Shown here: positions 8,435 to 18,219 of the stretch, in pieces | How positions within the stretch are numbered: position 1 is the stretch's first letter | Layout of the letters: every line of letters starts with the position of its first letter | NCBI RefSeq assembly: GCF_003664255.1 | Contig: NZ_RCCV01000001.1 | Location: 3,720,001-3,784,000, forward strand | DNA from: Micromonospora sp. M71_S20 | GTDB taxonomy: Bacteria; Actinomycetota; Actinomycetes; Mycobacteriales; Micromonosporaceae | Direction: 5' to 3' | DNA: 64,000 nucleotides | The notes under the pieces: generated by a model | Told to the model about the DNA's origin: nothing | What the model saw: the letters and a program-made list of their open reading frames with translations, nothing else | Databases searched by the model: none | Made by a program: the position numbers and the translations under genes

Positions 8435-9735
8435 GCGAGTCGTGCTCCTTCGGTGTCGGGGTTGGTGTCGGTCAGCTCTGCCACGTCGAGAGGGAAGCAG
8501 CCAGCGAACGGGTCGTGGTAGGTCCGCCAGACCTCCTCGCCGTCGGCGAGTTCGGCGTCGGTCAGCAGGCAGTCGGCGAGGGCGCGGTGCAACTCGACGG
8601 GATCGACGTCGAGGCCGATGAAGACCAGGTGCTGGTGCCGGTCGCCGTAGTAGGGGTCCCACTCGAGGGCGGCGGCGAGCCGGCGCTGGTCGCACACGTG
8701 CTCCCAGCCGCTTTCGGGCAGGCTCACCAGCCAATGCCCGAGGGATCCCATCGCCAGGCCGCCGCCGGCGAACTCCCAGGCCACGACCGTGTCGGGTTGG
8801 CTGGCCAGCCAGAGGTGGCCCCGGGAGCGGATCACGTCGGCGTTGACGTCCTCCAGAACGTCGTGCAGCCGCCGCGGGTGGAACGGGCGGCGGGCGCGGA
8901 AGACGGCGGAGACGACCCCGCAGTCGGCCTCCGGCTCGTGCGTGCCCAGCGCGAAGCCCTGTAGGCCCCGGGCGAGGACGCCGGGGGTCTCCGGCCGGTG
9001 CCGGTGGGTGTGGCGCAGTTTGCGGGTGAGCGCATCGGCGTCGACGAGATCGCCGTCGAGCCGGAAGTGCGCCGCCCACGGCGCCATCCGCTGGAGCAGG
9101 ATCGCGATCCTGCCGGTGTCGAACTCCCCCTCCCGGGACCGTCCCCAGAGCACCAGGGTGTCGGCGTACTCGATCTGCCGGACCACGACGTCGGCGAGAC
9201 CGCGGTGGTCGTCCTCGGCGGCCTGGATGCCGAGCGAGGCGAGGTCGTCGGTGCTGGCCAGGCCGTCGAGCAGGTGCTCGGCGTCGAGGACGGTGACGTA
9301 GGAGTCGACGCGGATGAGGTCGGTGACCGGTGTGCCGTCGACGAGGTGGTGGGCGCAGGCGGCGGCGACCGCCTCGGGTTCCACCACCTCGGGCAGCATC
9401 AGCACCAGGTCGCGGCCGGGGTTGTCCCGGGTGAGCCGGACGAGGGTGGGCAGCACGTCCTCCCGCAGCGTGCAGGAGGCGCAGCCGTGCGCCAGGGCGA
9501 TCCGCTCGTCCTCGACGATGCCGGTGCCGGTGCGGACCACCCGGCGGACGACGCCGTCGCGGATGCCGGCGAGGTCGTGTCGCACCAGCAGCAGCGACGG
9601 GTCGGCGGCGAGCAGCGTACGGGCGACGGCGAAGGTCGCCGCCGGCCAGAACCCGGACAGCACGGTCAGCGACGGGCGGGTACCGGCGTCGGCTGTCTCG
9701 ACGCGGATCGGGGCCTGCGGGGACGACGTCATCAT
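8431..9735 (-). CDS. COG0523 (CobW/ZNG1-like) zinc-homeostasis protein with degenerate P-loop
   Basis: A 434-residue COG0523 protein. The usual GxxGxGKT P-loop is replaced by '[17 protein letters not shown]' (25-41) and lacks the lysine, so normal GTP binding is doubtful. The metal motif is CASC (85-88) in place of the usual CxCC. A His-rich stretch, '[11 protein letters not shown]', lies in the middle. I recall a similar P-loop-less subgroup in mycobacteria (Rv0106 type). COG0523 GTPases are thought to deliver zinc to client proteins; this one may bind metal without GTP control. A Zur-like box lies 17 bp upstream, and the gene is coupled to rpmE2. ATG at 9735 follows GAGAGGA; 9732 is also possible. 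Confidence 0.85.
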   Translation of the reverse strand: MMTSSPQAPIRVETADAGTRPSLTVLSGFWPAATFAVARTLLAADPSLLLVRHDLAGIRDGVVRRVVRTGTGIVEDERIALAHGCASCTLREDVLPTLVRLTRDNPGRDLVLMLPEVVEPEAVAAACAHHLVDGTPVTDLIRVDSYVTVLDAEHLLDGLASTDDLASLGIQAAEDDHRGLADVVVRQIEYADTLVLWGRSREGEFDTGRIAILLQRMAPWAAHFRLDGDLVDADALTRKLRHTHRHRPETPGVLARGLQGFALGTHEPEADCGVVSAVFRARRPFHPRRLHDVLEDVNADVIRSRGHLWLASQPDTVVAWEFAGGGLAMGSLGHWLVSLPESGWEHVCDQRRLAAALEWDPYYGDRHQHLVFIGLDVDPVELHRALADCLLTDAELADGEEVWRTYHDPFAGCFPLDVAELTDTNPDTEGARLA

Positions 9736-9751
9736 GTTCCTCTCGGCTTAC

Positions 9752-9766
9752 TGAAAACGATTGTCA
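9752..9766. promoter_or_regulatory. Zur-like operator of the COG0523-rpmE2 operon
   Basis: TGAAAACGATTGTCA matches the box at 1681 in its right half and the box at 9925 in its left half. It lies 17 bp from the COG0523 start, on the left side of a 238-bp divergent intergenic region. Confidence 0.8.
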
Positions 9767-9924
9767 TTCTAGGCAGATGGCGGCTGCCGGCGCGAGTCGC
9801 GCCCCCCGGGCCGGGCCCGATCGCGTGGGCTGCCGGGTGTCGGCGGCCCCTGCGCGGTGCCGGCCGCCGTCGGGGCGCGCCCCCGTGGCCCGGCGCGGAT
9901 CCGCCCGGACGGATGATGTAGAAA

Positions 9925-9939
9925 TGAAAACCGTTGTCG
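9925..9939. promoter_or_regulatory. Zur-like operator of the rpmB-rpmG-rpsN operon
   Basis: TGAAAACCGTTGTCG lies 35 bp upstream of the L28 start. Together with the box at 9752 it gives each divergent operon its own site, so the two can be repressed independently. Confidence 0.75.
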
Positions 9940-9973
9940 TTACCGTGTACCACCTGAGCGAGGAGCAATCACT

Positions 9974-10210
9974 GTGTCCAGACGTTGTGACGTCACCGGC
10001 GCGCGGCCGAGTTTCGGCAACGCCGTGTCCCACTCCCACCGGCGCACCCGCCGCCGCTGGAACCCGAACCTGCAGAACCACCGCTACTGGCTGCCGTCCG
10101 AGCGACGGTGGGTCGCCCTGACCCTGACGGCGAAGGCCCTCAAGACCGTCGACCGCAAGGGCATCGAGCGCGTGGTCGCCGAACTGCGCGGCAGGGGAGT
10201 GCGGCTCTGA
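9974..10210 (+). CDS. rpmB: 50S ribosomal protein L28, zinc-independent paralogue
   Basis: A 78-residue L28 with '[20 protein letters not shown]' and '[10 protein letters not shown]'. Only one cysteine remains (Cys5), so the four-cysteine zinc site is lost. The GTG at 9974 follows GAGGAGC. It starts a three-gene ribosomal operon behind a Zur-like box, and its stop overlaps the L33 start by one base. Confidence 0.95.
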   Translation: MSRRCDVTGARPSFGNAVSHSHRRTRRRWNPNLQNHRYWLPSERRWVALTLTAKALKTVDRKGIERVVAELRGRGVRL

Positions 10211-10377
10211 TGGCCCGGCAGACCGACGTACGCCCGATCGTCCGGCTGCGCAGCACCGCCGGCACCGGCTACACGTACGTGACCCGCAAGAACCGCCGCA
10301 ACGACCCGGACCGGCTGGTGTTGCGCAAGTACGACCCGGTCGTACGCCGGCACGTCGAGTTCCGCGAGGCACGCTGA
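10210..10377 (+). CDS. rpmG: 50S ribosomal protein L33, zinc-independent paralogue
   Basis: A 55-residue L33 with '[19 protein letters not shown]' and '[14 protein letters not shown]'. It has no cysteine, so it cannot form the zinc ribbon. It overlaps its neighbours by one base on each side (TGATG), indicating coupled translation. Confidence 0.96.
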   Translation: MARQTDVRPIVRLRSTAGTGYTYVTRKNRRNDPDRLVLRKYDPVVRRHVEFREAR

Positions 10378-10682
10378 TGGCCCGCAAGAGCCTCGGCCGT
10401 CGGCAGGCGCGCCGCGAGACCCTCGTCGCCCGGCACGCCGAGGCGCGGGGCGAGCTGAAGCGGGCGGTCAGCCACCCGGACACCGACCCGGACGTACGAG
10501 CCGAGGCGGCGCGCCGACTCAGCCGCCTGCCCCGGGACTCCAGCCCCGTACGGCTGCGCTCCCGCGACCAGATCGACGGCCGCCCGCGCGGCGTGCTGTC
10601 CCGGTTCGGACTGTCCCGGGTGCGGTTCCGCGAGCTGGCCCTGCGCGGTGAGCTGCCCGGGGTGCGCAAGGCGTCGTGGTGA
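10377..10682 (+). CDS. rpsN: 30S ribosomal protein S14, zinc-independent paralogue
   Basis: A 101-residue S14 of the long, cysteine-free type, ending '[25 protein letters not shown]'. The short actinobacterial S14 normally carries four zinc cysteines; this copy replaces it under zinc limitation. It is the last gene of the operon. The following 230 bp (10683-10912) hold no gene I recognise. Confidence 0.95.
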   Translation: MARKSLGRRQARRETLVARHAEARGELKRAVSHPDTDPDVRAEAARRLSRLPRDSSPVRLRSRDQIDGRPRGVLSRFGLSRVRFRELALRGELPGVRKASW

Positions 10683-10912
10683 CGTCGCCGCGCCCCGCCG
10701 CGAGGCGGGAGGCCGCCGCGCGGATCACCGCCACCTGCACCACCGCGCGCTGGGCGCATCGTCCTGGTCGCCACCGCCGTCTTCCTCACGGCCTGGCTGA
10801 TCGCCCCACGACACGGCCTGCTGACCAGGCGCCGGTCTTCACTCCTGGCCGATCCTGCGGGAAGCTTGACCGGCGCCGCCAGGATTGCGCCAGACACGAG
10901 GCGGAGGTGCGC

Positions 10913-13582
10913 GTGCGGTTCGAGGTACTGGGCCCGGTGCGGGTGTGCACGCCCGACGGCGAGGCGGCCCTGGCGCCGAAACCACGGGCACTGCTCGCCG
11001 TGCTGCTCGCCGCGCGTGGCCGGCCGGTGACGAGCGAGCGACTGCTGGCCGAGCTGTGGCCGGCGGGCGTCCCGTCGACGGCCATGGCGACGTTGCAGAT
11101 GCACACCTCGGCGCTCCGCAAGGTGGTGGGCGACCGGTTGCGCACCACCTCCGGCGGTTACCGGCTCGACCTGACCGACGCCACCCTCGACGCCGCCGAG
11201 TTCGAGCAGACGAGGGCGCTCGGGCTGTGGCGTGGCGACGCGTACGACGGGGTGCGGGCCGGGCCCTCCGTGGCGGCGGCGGCCGCCCGGCTCGCCGAGC
11301 TGCGGCTCTCGGCCCGGCTCGACTGGGCGCGGCGGGCACTGGCGGAAGGCCGGCACGTCGCGGCGGCCACCGAGCTGGCCGGTTGGGTCGCCGAACAGCC
11401 CACCGCCGAGGGGCTCGTCCGGCAGCTGATGCTCGCGCTGTACCGGTCCGGCCGGGCCGGCGACGCGCTGACCGCGTACGACGACGTCACCGCCGCCCTC
11501 GGCGAGCTGGGCGCCCGCCCCGGCCCGGAACTCGACGCGCTGGCCGCCGCCGTACGCCGGCGGGACCCCACCCTCGACCGCTCGGCGCCCGGGGTGCCCG
11601 CACGGCGCAACCGGTTCGTCGGCCGCCGCTTCGAGCTGGACAGGGCGATCGACCTGCTCGGCGCCGCCCGGCTGCTCACCGTCGTCGGACCGGGCGGCGC
11701 CGGCAAGACCCGGCTCAGCCTGGAGCTGGCCCGCGAGGTGACCGAGGACCACGACGCGGTGCACGTCGTCGAGTTGGCCGAGCACCGCGACGGCCCGCTC
11801 GACGCCCGGCTCGCCGCGGCGGCCGGCATCCGCGAGGAGCCCGGCGTGGCGGTGCGCGACACGGTCGTCCGACAGCTGACCGGCCGGATCCTGGTGGTGC
11901 TGGACAACTGCGAGCACGTCCGGGCGGACGCGGCGGCACTCGCCCACGCGCTGCTCGCCGCCTGCCCCGGCCTGCGAATCGTGGCGACCAGCCGGGAGCA
12001 GCTCGGCCTCAGCGGGGAGGTGATCCTCACGCTGGGCGGGCTCGCCACGCCGCCCCCCGGCGCGACCGATCCACAGGCGGACGCGATGCGGCTGTTCGCC
12101 GACCGGGTGGCCGCGGCGCGCGGTGGCGCCGGACTGGCGCCGGCCGAGCAGGCCGTGGCCGCCGAGCTGTGCCGCCGGCTCGACGGACTGCCGCTCGCCA
12201 TCGAGCTGGCCGCCGCCCGGCTGCGTGCGGTGCCGCTCTCGGAGATCATGTCGCGCCTCGACCGGCGCCTGGACCTGTTGACCGGCACGTCGCCGGTGCC
12301 GCGGCACCGGACCATGCGAGCGGCCATCGACTGGGGCTACGACCTGCTCGACGAGCCACAGCAGAAGCTGCTGCGGCGGCTCGGCGTGTTCGCCGGCGGC
12401 TTCGACCTGGCGAGCGCGGCCGAGGTGGCCGGGGCGGATCCGCTCGACCCGCTGACCCAGCTGGTCGACCGGTCCATGGTGGAGTTCGGGCAGGGCCGCT
12501 ACCGCCTGATCGAGACAATCCGCGAGTACGCCCGCGAGCGCCTCGACCCGGCCGAGCGCGCCGAGGCGTACGGCAGGTTGGTCGCCGTCTGGGAGCGCCG
12601 GCTCGCGTCGCCGCCGCCGCTGGACGGCCCGGCGCACACCGAGTGGCTGGCCGGCATCGGCGCCGACCACGACACGATCGTGGCCGCGCTCGACTGGACG
12701 CTGCGCGACGGCGACCCCGCGAAGGGACTGGGGATCGCCGCGGCGATGTGGTGGTACTGGTGGGTCGCCGGACGGATGGCCGAGGGCCGGGCCTGGCTCG
12801 ACCGCACGCTGGCCGCCGCCCCGCCGGTACCGTCCGCCCTGCGCGCCCGGGCGTTGCGGGCCGCCGCGGCGTTGGCCCGCAACTCCGGTGACCTGCCGGC
12901 GGCCCGCCGGCTGGGCGAGCAGGGCCTGAGCACGTTCCGCGAGCTCGGCGACCGGACCGGCATGGTCGCGGCGCTGAACAATCTGCTGATCACCGCTCAG
13001 GCGCAGGAGGACTACCCGGCCTCGCTCGCGTTCGGCTACGAGGCGCTGCGGATCGCCGAGGACGATTCCGACGCCCGGATGGTCGCGGCGGCGTCCAACA
13101 ACACCGCGGGCACGTTGCGCTGCGTCGGCCGCCTCGACGAGGCGGAGGAGCTGTTCCACCGCGCGCTGGCGGGGTTCCGCGCCCTCAACGACCGGCGCGG
13201 CGAGGCGGCCGCGCTGACGAACCTGTCCACCATCGACCGGCGCCGCGGCCGGCCCACTCCCGCACGAGCGGCGATGCGGGAGGCCCTGGCGGTCTACACC
13301 GAGCTGGGCATCGCCGAGGGGCAGCTGGACGCCGTCGAGGGGCTGGCGCAGCTCGACGTCCTCGACGGTGACGCGGCGGGCGGGTTGTGGCTGCTCGCGC
13401 TCGCCGAGCGGGAACGCTCCGCGCTGGGCGCCCCGAGCTTCACCCCGGACGAGATCGCCGACCGCGACCGGGCGGAGGCCGAGGCCCGGGCCCGGCTCGG
13501 GCCGGCGGAGGTGGCGCGCGCCTACCGGGAGGCGAGCGCGACGACGCTGGCGGAGGCGGTGGCGGCGCTGCTCGCCGGCTGA
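10913..13582 (+). CDS. AfsR/SARP-type transcriptional regulator with NB-ARC and TPR domains
   Basis: An 889-residue regulator. An OmpR-like winged helix (about 1-90) is followed by a bacterial transcriptional activation domain (about 95-240). An NB-ARC ATPase has Walker A 'VVGPGGAGKTRLS' near residue 257 and Walker B 'LVVLDNCEH' near 327; TPR-like repeats fill the C-terminal third. Such proteins often switch on secondary-metabolite clusters and respond to cell signals. GTG at 10913 has GGAGG five bases upstream; GTG at 10907 is too close to that site. It follows the zinc operon but lacks a Zur-like box, so a regulatory link to the metallophore candidate is possible but unproven. Confidence 0.88.
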   Translation: MRFEVLGPVRVCTPDGEAALAPKPRALLAVLLAARGRPVTSERLLAELWPAGVPSTAMATLQMHTSALRKVVGDRLRTTSGGYRLDLTDATLDAAEFEQTRALGLWRGDAYDGVRAGPSVAAAAARLAELRLSARLDWARRALAEGRHVAAATELAGWVAEQPTAEGLVRQLMLALYRSGRAGDALTAYDDVTAALGELGARPGPELDALAAAVRRRDPTLDRSAPGVPARRNRFVGRRFELDRAIDLLGAARLLTVVGPGGAGKTRLSLELAREVTEDHDAVHVVELAEHRDGPLDARLAAAAGIREEPGVAVRDTVVRQLTGRILVVLDNCEHVRADAAALAHALLAACPGLRIVATSREQLGLSGEVILTLGGLATPPPGATDPQADAMRLFADRVAAARGGAGLAPAEQAVAAELCRRLDGLPLAIELAAARLRAVPLSEIMSRLDRRLDLLTGTSPVPRHRTMRAAIDWGYDLLDEPQQKLLRRLGVFAGGFDLASAAEVAGADPLDPLTQLVDRSMVEFGQGRYRLIETIREYARERLDPAERAEAYGRLVAVWERRLASPPPLDGPAHTEWLAGIGADHDTIVAALDWTLRDGDPAKGLGIAAAMWWYWWVAGRMAEGRAWLDRTLAAAPPVPSALRARALRAAAALARNSGDLPAARRLGEQGLSTFRELGDRTGMVAALNNLLITAQAQEDYPASLAFGYEALRIAEDDSDARMVAAASNNTAGTLRCVGRLDEAEELFHRALAGFRALNDRRGEAAALTNLSTIDRRRGRPTPARAAMREALAVYTELGIAEGQLDAVEGLAQLDVLDGDAAGGLWLLALAERERSALGAPSFTPDEIADRDRAEAEARARLGPAEVARAYREASATTLAEAVAALLAG

Positions 13583-13633
13583 ACCGGCACGGCCTTTGGG
13601 CTTTCTTTGGCGCCGCCGGCCATCCTTCCCGAC

Positions 13634-14260
13634 GTGATCCGATCTACCAGGCCAGCGGCCATCTCCCTGCTCATTGCCGCGACGATGTCGGGGTGCGCGG
13701 CAACCGGGCCGACCACTCGGGACAGCGACGCCGACGCGGCGGCCTCCGAGGGCCCATCCGCCGCGACGCCCGCCACGGCGCAGTCGCCCGCCACGGCAAA
13801 TTCGCCAGGACCGACGCCGCCGGCCAGCGCGGGACCGGCGACGACGGGCCCGGCCACCACGAAGCCCGCCGACGAGAAGCCGACCAAGGCGAAGCCGTCG
13901 CACCCGTCCACCAGGGAGGTCACCGGCCCGCGAATCGTTTACCTGCGCGTCGCCCGGCAGCCCAAGTGCGCCGAGGGCACCGCCGTGTTCCGCGCCGACC
14001 CCGTGCCGCTGGTCATCGAGTGGAAGATCACCGGCGCCACCGGCGGGGCCCTGTCCGTGGACGATCCGACGAACACGCCCGGCACGTACGGCCCGGTGGA
14101 TCTCGAAGGCTCGCAGGAGTTCCTCTTCTCCTGCACCGGCGACGTCGGCAGCACCGAGACGCACACCTACGCGCTCTACACGGTCGGCGGCGGGCCCGTG
14201 CGGTCCGCGACCGTCACCGCCTCGGCCAAGGTGCTCGACAAGGGCCTCGGCACCAACTGA
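13634..14260 (+). CDS. Secreted lipoprotein of unknown function
   Basis: About 208 residues. A signal peptide with lipobox 'TMSGC' is followed by an about 80-residue Pro/Ala/Thr/Ser/Lys-rich linker and a compact C-terminal domain with two cysteines ('RQPKCAEG' and 'FLFSCTGD'), probably disulfide-bonded. The C-terminal domain looks like an Ig-like beta sandwich. The GTG at 13634 gives a sensible signal peptide, but no clear ribosome site precedes it. It lies 31 bp before the next lipoprotein gene, likely one unit. Confidence 0.7.
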   Translation: MIRSTRPAAISLLIAATMSGCAATGPTTRDSDADAAASEGPSAATPATAQSPATANSPGPTPPASAGPATTGPATTKPADEKPTKAKPSHPSTREVTGPRIVYLRVARQPKCAEGTAVFRADPVPLVIEWKITGATGGALSVDDPTNTPGTYGPVDLEGSQEFLFSCTGDVGSTETHTYALYTVGGGPVRSATVTASAKVLDKGLGTN

Positions 14261-14291
14261 CCCACATCCCGTACCTCTGCGAGGAGACCTC

Positions 14292-14846
14292 GTGAAGCAC
14301 CGCTACGCCACCCTGGCCGCCCTCGTCGCCGTCTGCCTCACCGCGGGCTGCGACCTCACCGGACCCACCACCGCCGGCGACCCACCGACCGCGGACGCCA
14401 CGCTCGCGCCGCCCGCCGAGGCCGCCTCCCCGACGCCGGGCGGGACGGCGGACGGCGGCCCGGGTGCGGTGCGGGGCGCCGGCGGCATCCCCGACCCCTG
14501 CACCCTGCTCACCGAGTCCGAGGTGGTCGACCTGACCGGCCGCGAGGTCACCCGGAACGACGAGGACGGCGGCGATGCCGGCGACGTCACCCGCTTCTGC
14601 CAATGGCAGCAGGACCACGGCCAGCTCACGATCTTCCTGAGCCGCACCACCGCCGCGGACTTCGACGTCACCGTCGCCGCCGCCAGACCGGTGGACGGGG
14701 TCGGCGAAAAGGCGTACTGGCACTCCGGGCACCTCTACGTCCTGCACGGCGCCCTGCAGATCGACGTCTACTCCCGCGGCGGCTCCGACGCGCAGAACCT
14801 GGCCGACGCCGAGCAGGTCGCCAAGGTCGTCATCCCGCGCGTCTGA
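14292..14846 (+). CDS. DUF3558-like lipoprotein
   Basis: A 184-residue lipoprotein. GTG at 14292 follows GAGGAG; the lipobox is 'LTAGC' near residue 18. After a short low-complexity linker, the domain begins 'IPDPCTLLTESEVVDLTG' and has a second Cys in 'RFCQWQQ', the layout of actinobacterial DUF3558 lipoproteins. Function is unknown; it is exposed on the outer face of the membrane. It forms a pair with the preceding lipoprotein gene. Confidence 0.75.
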   Translation: MKHRYATLAALVAVCLTAGCDLTGPTTAGDPPTADATLAPPAEAASPTPGGTADGGPGAVRGAGGIPDPCTLLTESEVVDLTGREVTRNDEDGGDAGDVTRFCQWQQDHGQLTIFLSRTTAADFDVTVAAARPVDGVGEKAYWHSGHLYVLHGALQIDVYSRGGSDAQNLADAEQVAKVVIPRV

Positions 14847-15645
14847 CGACGGATCGCGGCCAGCCCGTCAGCCGCGTCCACGAACGCCACCTCAGCCTCC
14901 GGCCGACCTGATCGCCGGGCCCGGCGACGCCGTGGGCCGTCCGGGAACGGCGGAAGCGCGGCGGGCCGCCCCGCCGCCATTCGCCCTCCCGACGGAGGCC
15001 GCGGGGCGGGCGGGGTCGATGCGGTGAGCCCCACCCTGGACCTGCCGGTCTTCAGCGGTCAGCACGCGCTGCAGGCGGGCGACGCAGCCGGCGCGCCGCC
15101 CTGGAGCCTGCGGCATGCGTGCCTGACTGTCGCTGCACGACTCCAACGAGGAGTACGCGGGCAGCCGCGAGCACCGCCATCCCGATTCCGGCTCGTGCTG
15201 GATCAGCGCGGAAGCTCGACGGTGTGGGCTCCTGTACGCACCCCCCTGTCGGATGACGTCGAGCCGGAGTACGACGGGGAGTGGTTGGCGCTCGACGCCG
15301 CCGACGGTCGGGTCCTCGGACGGGCCTCGACCGACACCGGGGCCGGGGGGCGTCTACGTCGGCTGTCGGTGAGCCCTTTCATCCTGCGTGGTGGCAGGTC
15401 TCGACCCCCGTGCGGGACGGGGATGGCCTGCACGATCGCGGTCGCCCGGCGTCCGGGCAGACTCGTCCCGCAGCAGTGGTGGTCCGACCAGACGAGCGGT
15501 GGGCGCGTGCCGGCCGCGTCGCTGGCGGGCCCGGGGCCGGACCATGGCCGGCAGGTGGCGACCCGCTGTCACAATCGGACACGCGTTTCGCTCGACCATC
15601 GTCGATGCCCGGCTCGGTCGGGCACCTGGGCTGTGAGGTCATCGC
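14847..15645 (+). other. Gene-poor stretch with a possible eroded coding fragment
   Basis: No intact gene is convincing in these 800 bp. A plus-strand frame around 15186-15345 reads like real protein ('DGEWLALDAADGRVLGRAS'), and its sense seems to move to another frame further on, which suggests a decayed gene. I cannot name the family. Confidence 0.3.
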
Positions 15646-17208
15646 ATGGGGAGACTCGTACTGCCGGTCGTCGTGACACTGCTGGCGCTGTCTGCGGTGC
15701 GATGGGCCGATCCGGACGCCCTGCGGGTTGACGGGTTCTGGCCGCTGGCGGCGGTCGCGCTGGTCACCTCCGGCGGAGCGGCGGCGACCCTGCGGCTGCT
15801 CCGCCTCGTCCTGACGCGCGTGCCGCCGTGGATCAGTGGCCTCCTCGCCACTGTGGTCGCCTTCGCCCTGCTGACGTCGTTGACCGATGGCCCCGGCCTG
15901 GCGGCGGTCATCGGCGGGATCGTCATGGCGCTGGTGCTGCTCGTCTCCCTGCTGCGCCGCGGTGGACGCGCCCTGCGGGCGGAGCCGTTCCCGCCGGACG
16001 TCCTCGGCGTGGCGCGGCTCGCGGCCCGGTTCGCGGTGCCGCTGCTCTGGTACCTCGCCGCCGTCGAGCTGGTGCCGGGCGTGCAGTCGGCGCAGCGGTG
16101 GCCGGGCGCGCTGCTGGGCGGCCTGGTCGCGGGCGGCACGCTGGTCATGGGCACGGCTCTGGCGTGGACCAGGCCGTGGCACGCCAGCGTGACGCCGGTG
16201 CCCGTGGACGGCCACCTCCAGGTCGCGTACGGCGGGATCGGCCACCTCGTCGGGGTCGGCGACCCGCGCGCCGGCAGGGAGCTGCGGGTGATGGGCTCCG
16301 CCGGCGTGCTGGTCGAGCTGGCGGGTCTGTTGCCGAGCCCGATCCCGGACCGCATCCTGCCGTACCTTGACCGCCTCACGCCCGGCCTGGTGCGGGCGGT
16401 CTGCGTGGTCGAGACCCCGCAGCGTGTGCTGCTCGCCTCCGCCGGCTACGGCGAGGCCGTGCACCTGTGGGACCCCGCGACCGGTGAGGCGGTGCACGCC
16501 CTCGCCGGCCACCGGGGGCCGGTGAACGCCCTGTGCGCCGTGCCGACCGGAGACACCGTTCTGCTCGCTTCCGGCGGGGACGACCGGGGGATACGGCTCT
16601 GGGAGCCCGCGACCGGCCGTCGGCTCCGGGCCGTCGGCCGTGAGGTGCGCCCGTCCGTCCGGGCGCTGTGCACCCTGTCGGTGGACGGTCAGCTCCTGCT
16701 CGCGGCCGGTCACGCGGACGGCGTCGTCCGGCTGTGGGACCCGGTGCGGCTGCGGCTCGTCGGTCAACTGAGCGTCCAGCGGGGCGGCGTCAACGCCCTC
16801 TGCGCGGTCACCGTCGACGGCGCGGTCCGGCTCGCCTCGGCCGCCGGCGACGGCACCGTGGTCCTGTGGGACCCGGCCACGGGTGAGGGCCTCGGCTCCT
16901 TCGACGACGGGGCCCCCCGGTACGCGCTCTGCGCCGTGGAGATGGATGGTGAGGTGCTCCTGGCCGCCGCTGGGGACGGCGTCGGCGTCACGCTGTGGGA
17001 CCCGGCGAGGATGGCGCGCCGGGGCTCCCTGGGCACCGGCTCGGTGATCAGCATGTTGCTCGACTCGACGGGTTGGATCCGGTCGATGTGCCAGCTCGGC
17101 ACCGGGGACGACGCGTTCCTGATGCTCGCGGGGTACGACCGGGCGGTCCAGCAAATCCGGCTCCGGCCGGCGCTGCGGTCCCTCGCCGAGACCGAGAAGA
17201 ACTCCTGA
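15646..17208 (+). CDS. Membrane-anchored WD40-repeat protein
   Basis: A 520-residue protein. The first 190 residues contain about five hydrophobic segments. The rest holds at least five WD40-like repeats with recurring 'LWDPATGE', 'LWEPATGR' and 'VRLWDP' ends and 'VNALCAV' starts, enough for a beta-propeller. ATG at 15646 follows GAGG. It is followed 72 bp later by another membrane protein on the same strand. WD40 propellers serve as binding platforms; the partner is unknown. A second WD40 protein lies at 41060-42349. Confidence 0.85.
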   Translation: MGRLVLPVVVTLLALSAVRWADPDALRVDGFWPLAAVALVTSGGAAATLRLLRLVLTRVPPWISGLLATVVAFALLTSLTDGPGLAAVIGGIVMALVLLVSLLRRGGRALRAEPFPPDVLGVARLAARFAVPLLWYLAAVELVPGVQSAQRWPGALLGGLVAGGTLVMGTALAWTRPWHASVTPVPVDGHLQVAYGGIGHLVGVGDPRAGRELRVMGSAGVLVELAGLLPSPIPDRILPYLDRLTPGLVRAVCVVETPQRVLLASAGYGEAVHLWDPATGEAVHALAGHRGPVNALCAVPTGDTVLLASGGDDRGIRLWEPATGRRLRAVGREVRPSVRALCTLSVDGQLLLAAGHADGVVRLWDPVRLRLVGQLSVQRGGVNALCAVTVDGAVRLASAAGDGTVVLWDPATGEGLGSFDDGAPRYALCAVEMDGEVLLAAAGDGVGVTLWDPARMARRGSLGTGSVISMLLDSTGWIRSMCQLGTGDDAFLMLAGYDRAVQQIRLRPALRSLAETEKNS

Positions 17209-17280
17209 TGGTGTTCGCTGGGCAGCGGCTCCGGTCGGGGGCCCCTGCTGCTTCGGGCGCGACGATCAGGGGAGTCGGGC

Positions 17281-18219
17281 ATGGGTGACGCAGGCCGCAC
17301 CGCCGACGCCGGAGACGCCGGGTCCGGTTCCCGCGGCGGTCACCCGGGTGGCCGGCCCGTCCGGCCGGTCGCCGCTGTGCTGACCGCGGTCCTCCTCGGC
17401 CTGGCCTCGACGGCCACCTGGTACATCGAGCGGCGGTCCGATTCGTTGGAGCAGCAGCAGCGTGAGGAGGAGCGGGCCCTGTTCGAACGGGCGTGCAACG
17501 ACCCGATCTCCGCCGCGGCCATGGTGATCAACATGCCGTCCTTCGCCAGCCGTTGCCCGGTGGGGCTGCGGCACCTGCTGTCGATACCGGCCGACGAGGT
17601 CCGCCCGGGTCCGGCGTTGGTCGACGCCTACCTGGACCGGCTGTTCGTCCTGCTTGGCGCCCAGGTCCCCGGCGGTGACGTCGGGCCGTACCTCAGCGCG
17701 CTGCACCGCGACGACGACCACGCCGCCGCTCTCCGCGCGGCGAACCGGGCCGTCCGGTCCTGCCGGGCAGTGCTGCCGACCGACCCGCCCACGCCCACCC
17801 CGCGCGCTTCCGGGCCACCGGCGGGCTTCTGGGACGACCCGCAGCGCATCGAGGCGCGCCCGCAGCGCTCGACGGTGCGGGTGAGCGCCGCGCCGGGCGG
17901 CGTCACGGTGATCGACGTCCGGGTGGTCGAGACGACCCCGTCATGTCTGACCCGGCCACCGGAGGAGGTGCCGGTGCCGCGGTACATCGGCACCACCGTC
18001 CTGAGCCTGACCTTCAGCACCGGCACCGGCCCGAGCGGGCAGCGGGTGTGGCTGCTCGACCGTATCGACGCCTGCCCGGTGCACCCGGACCCGCTGGCCT
18101 CGGCCCCGATCATCGACGCCGACTCGACGGCCCGGCACAGATCGATCCGGGCGAGCGCGACCGACTCCCTCTTCGCCTACGCCGGGAGCAGCTGCCCGTC
18201 GCCGCCAAGCCCGGGGTGA
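17281..18219 (+). CDS. Single-span membrane protein of unknown function
   Basis: A 312-residue protein with a polar N-terminus, one hydrophobic segment (about 33-50), a short Gln/Glu-rich coiled-coil-like stretch ('RSDSLEQQQREEERALFE') and a Cys-containing outer domain. No family is recognised. AGGGGAG precedes the ATG. It follows the membrane WD40 gene on the same strand and may share its transcript; membrane topology suggests the two could work together. Confidence 0.7.
   Translation: MGDAGRTADAGDAGSGSRGGHPGGRPVRPVAAVLTAVLLGLASTATWYIERRSDSLEQQQREEERALFERACNDPISAAAMVINMPSFASRCPVGLRHLLSIPADEVRPGPALVDAYLDRLFVLLGAQVPGGDVGPYLSALHRDDDHAAALRAANRAVRSCRAVLPTDPPTPTPRASGPPAGFWDDPQRIEARPQRSTVRVSAAPGGVTVIDVRVVETTPSCLTRPPEEVPVPRYIGTTVLSLTFSTGTGPSGQRVWLLDRIDACPVHPDPLASAPIIDADSTARHRSIRASATDSLFAYAGSSCPSPPSPG

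Noticed and set aside
9764..14164. Minus-strand open frame of about 1466 codons opposite the ribosomal and AfsR genes
   Set aside because: It is the antisense of well-supported genes with known families; its composition is Arg/Gly-rich without any domain, a typical high-GC shadow.
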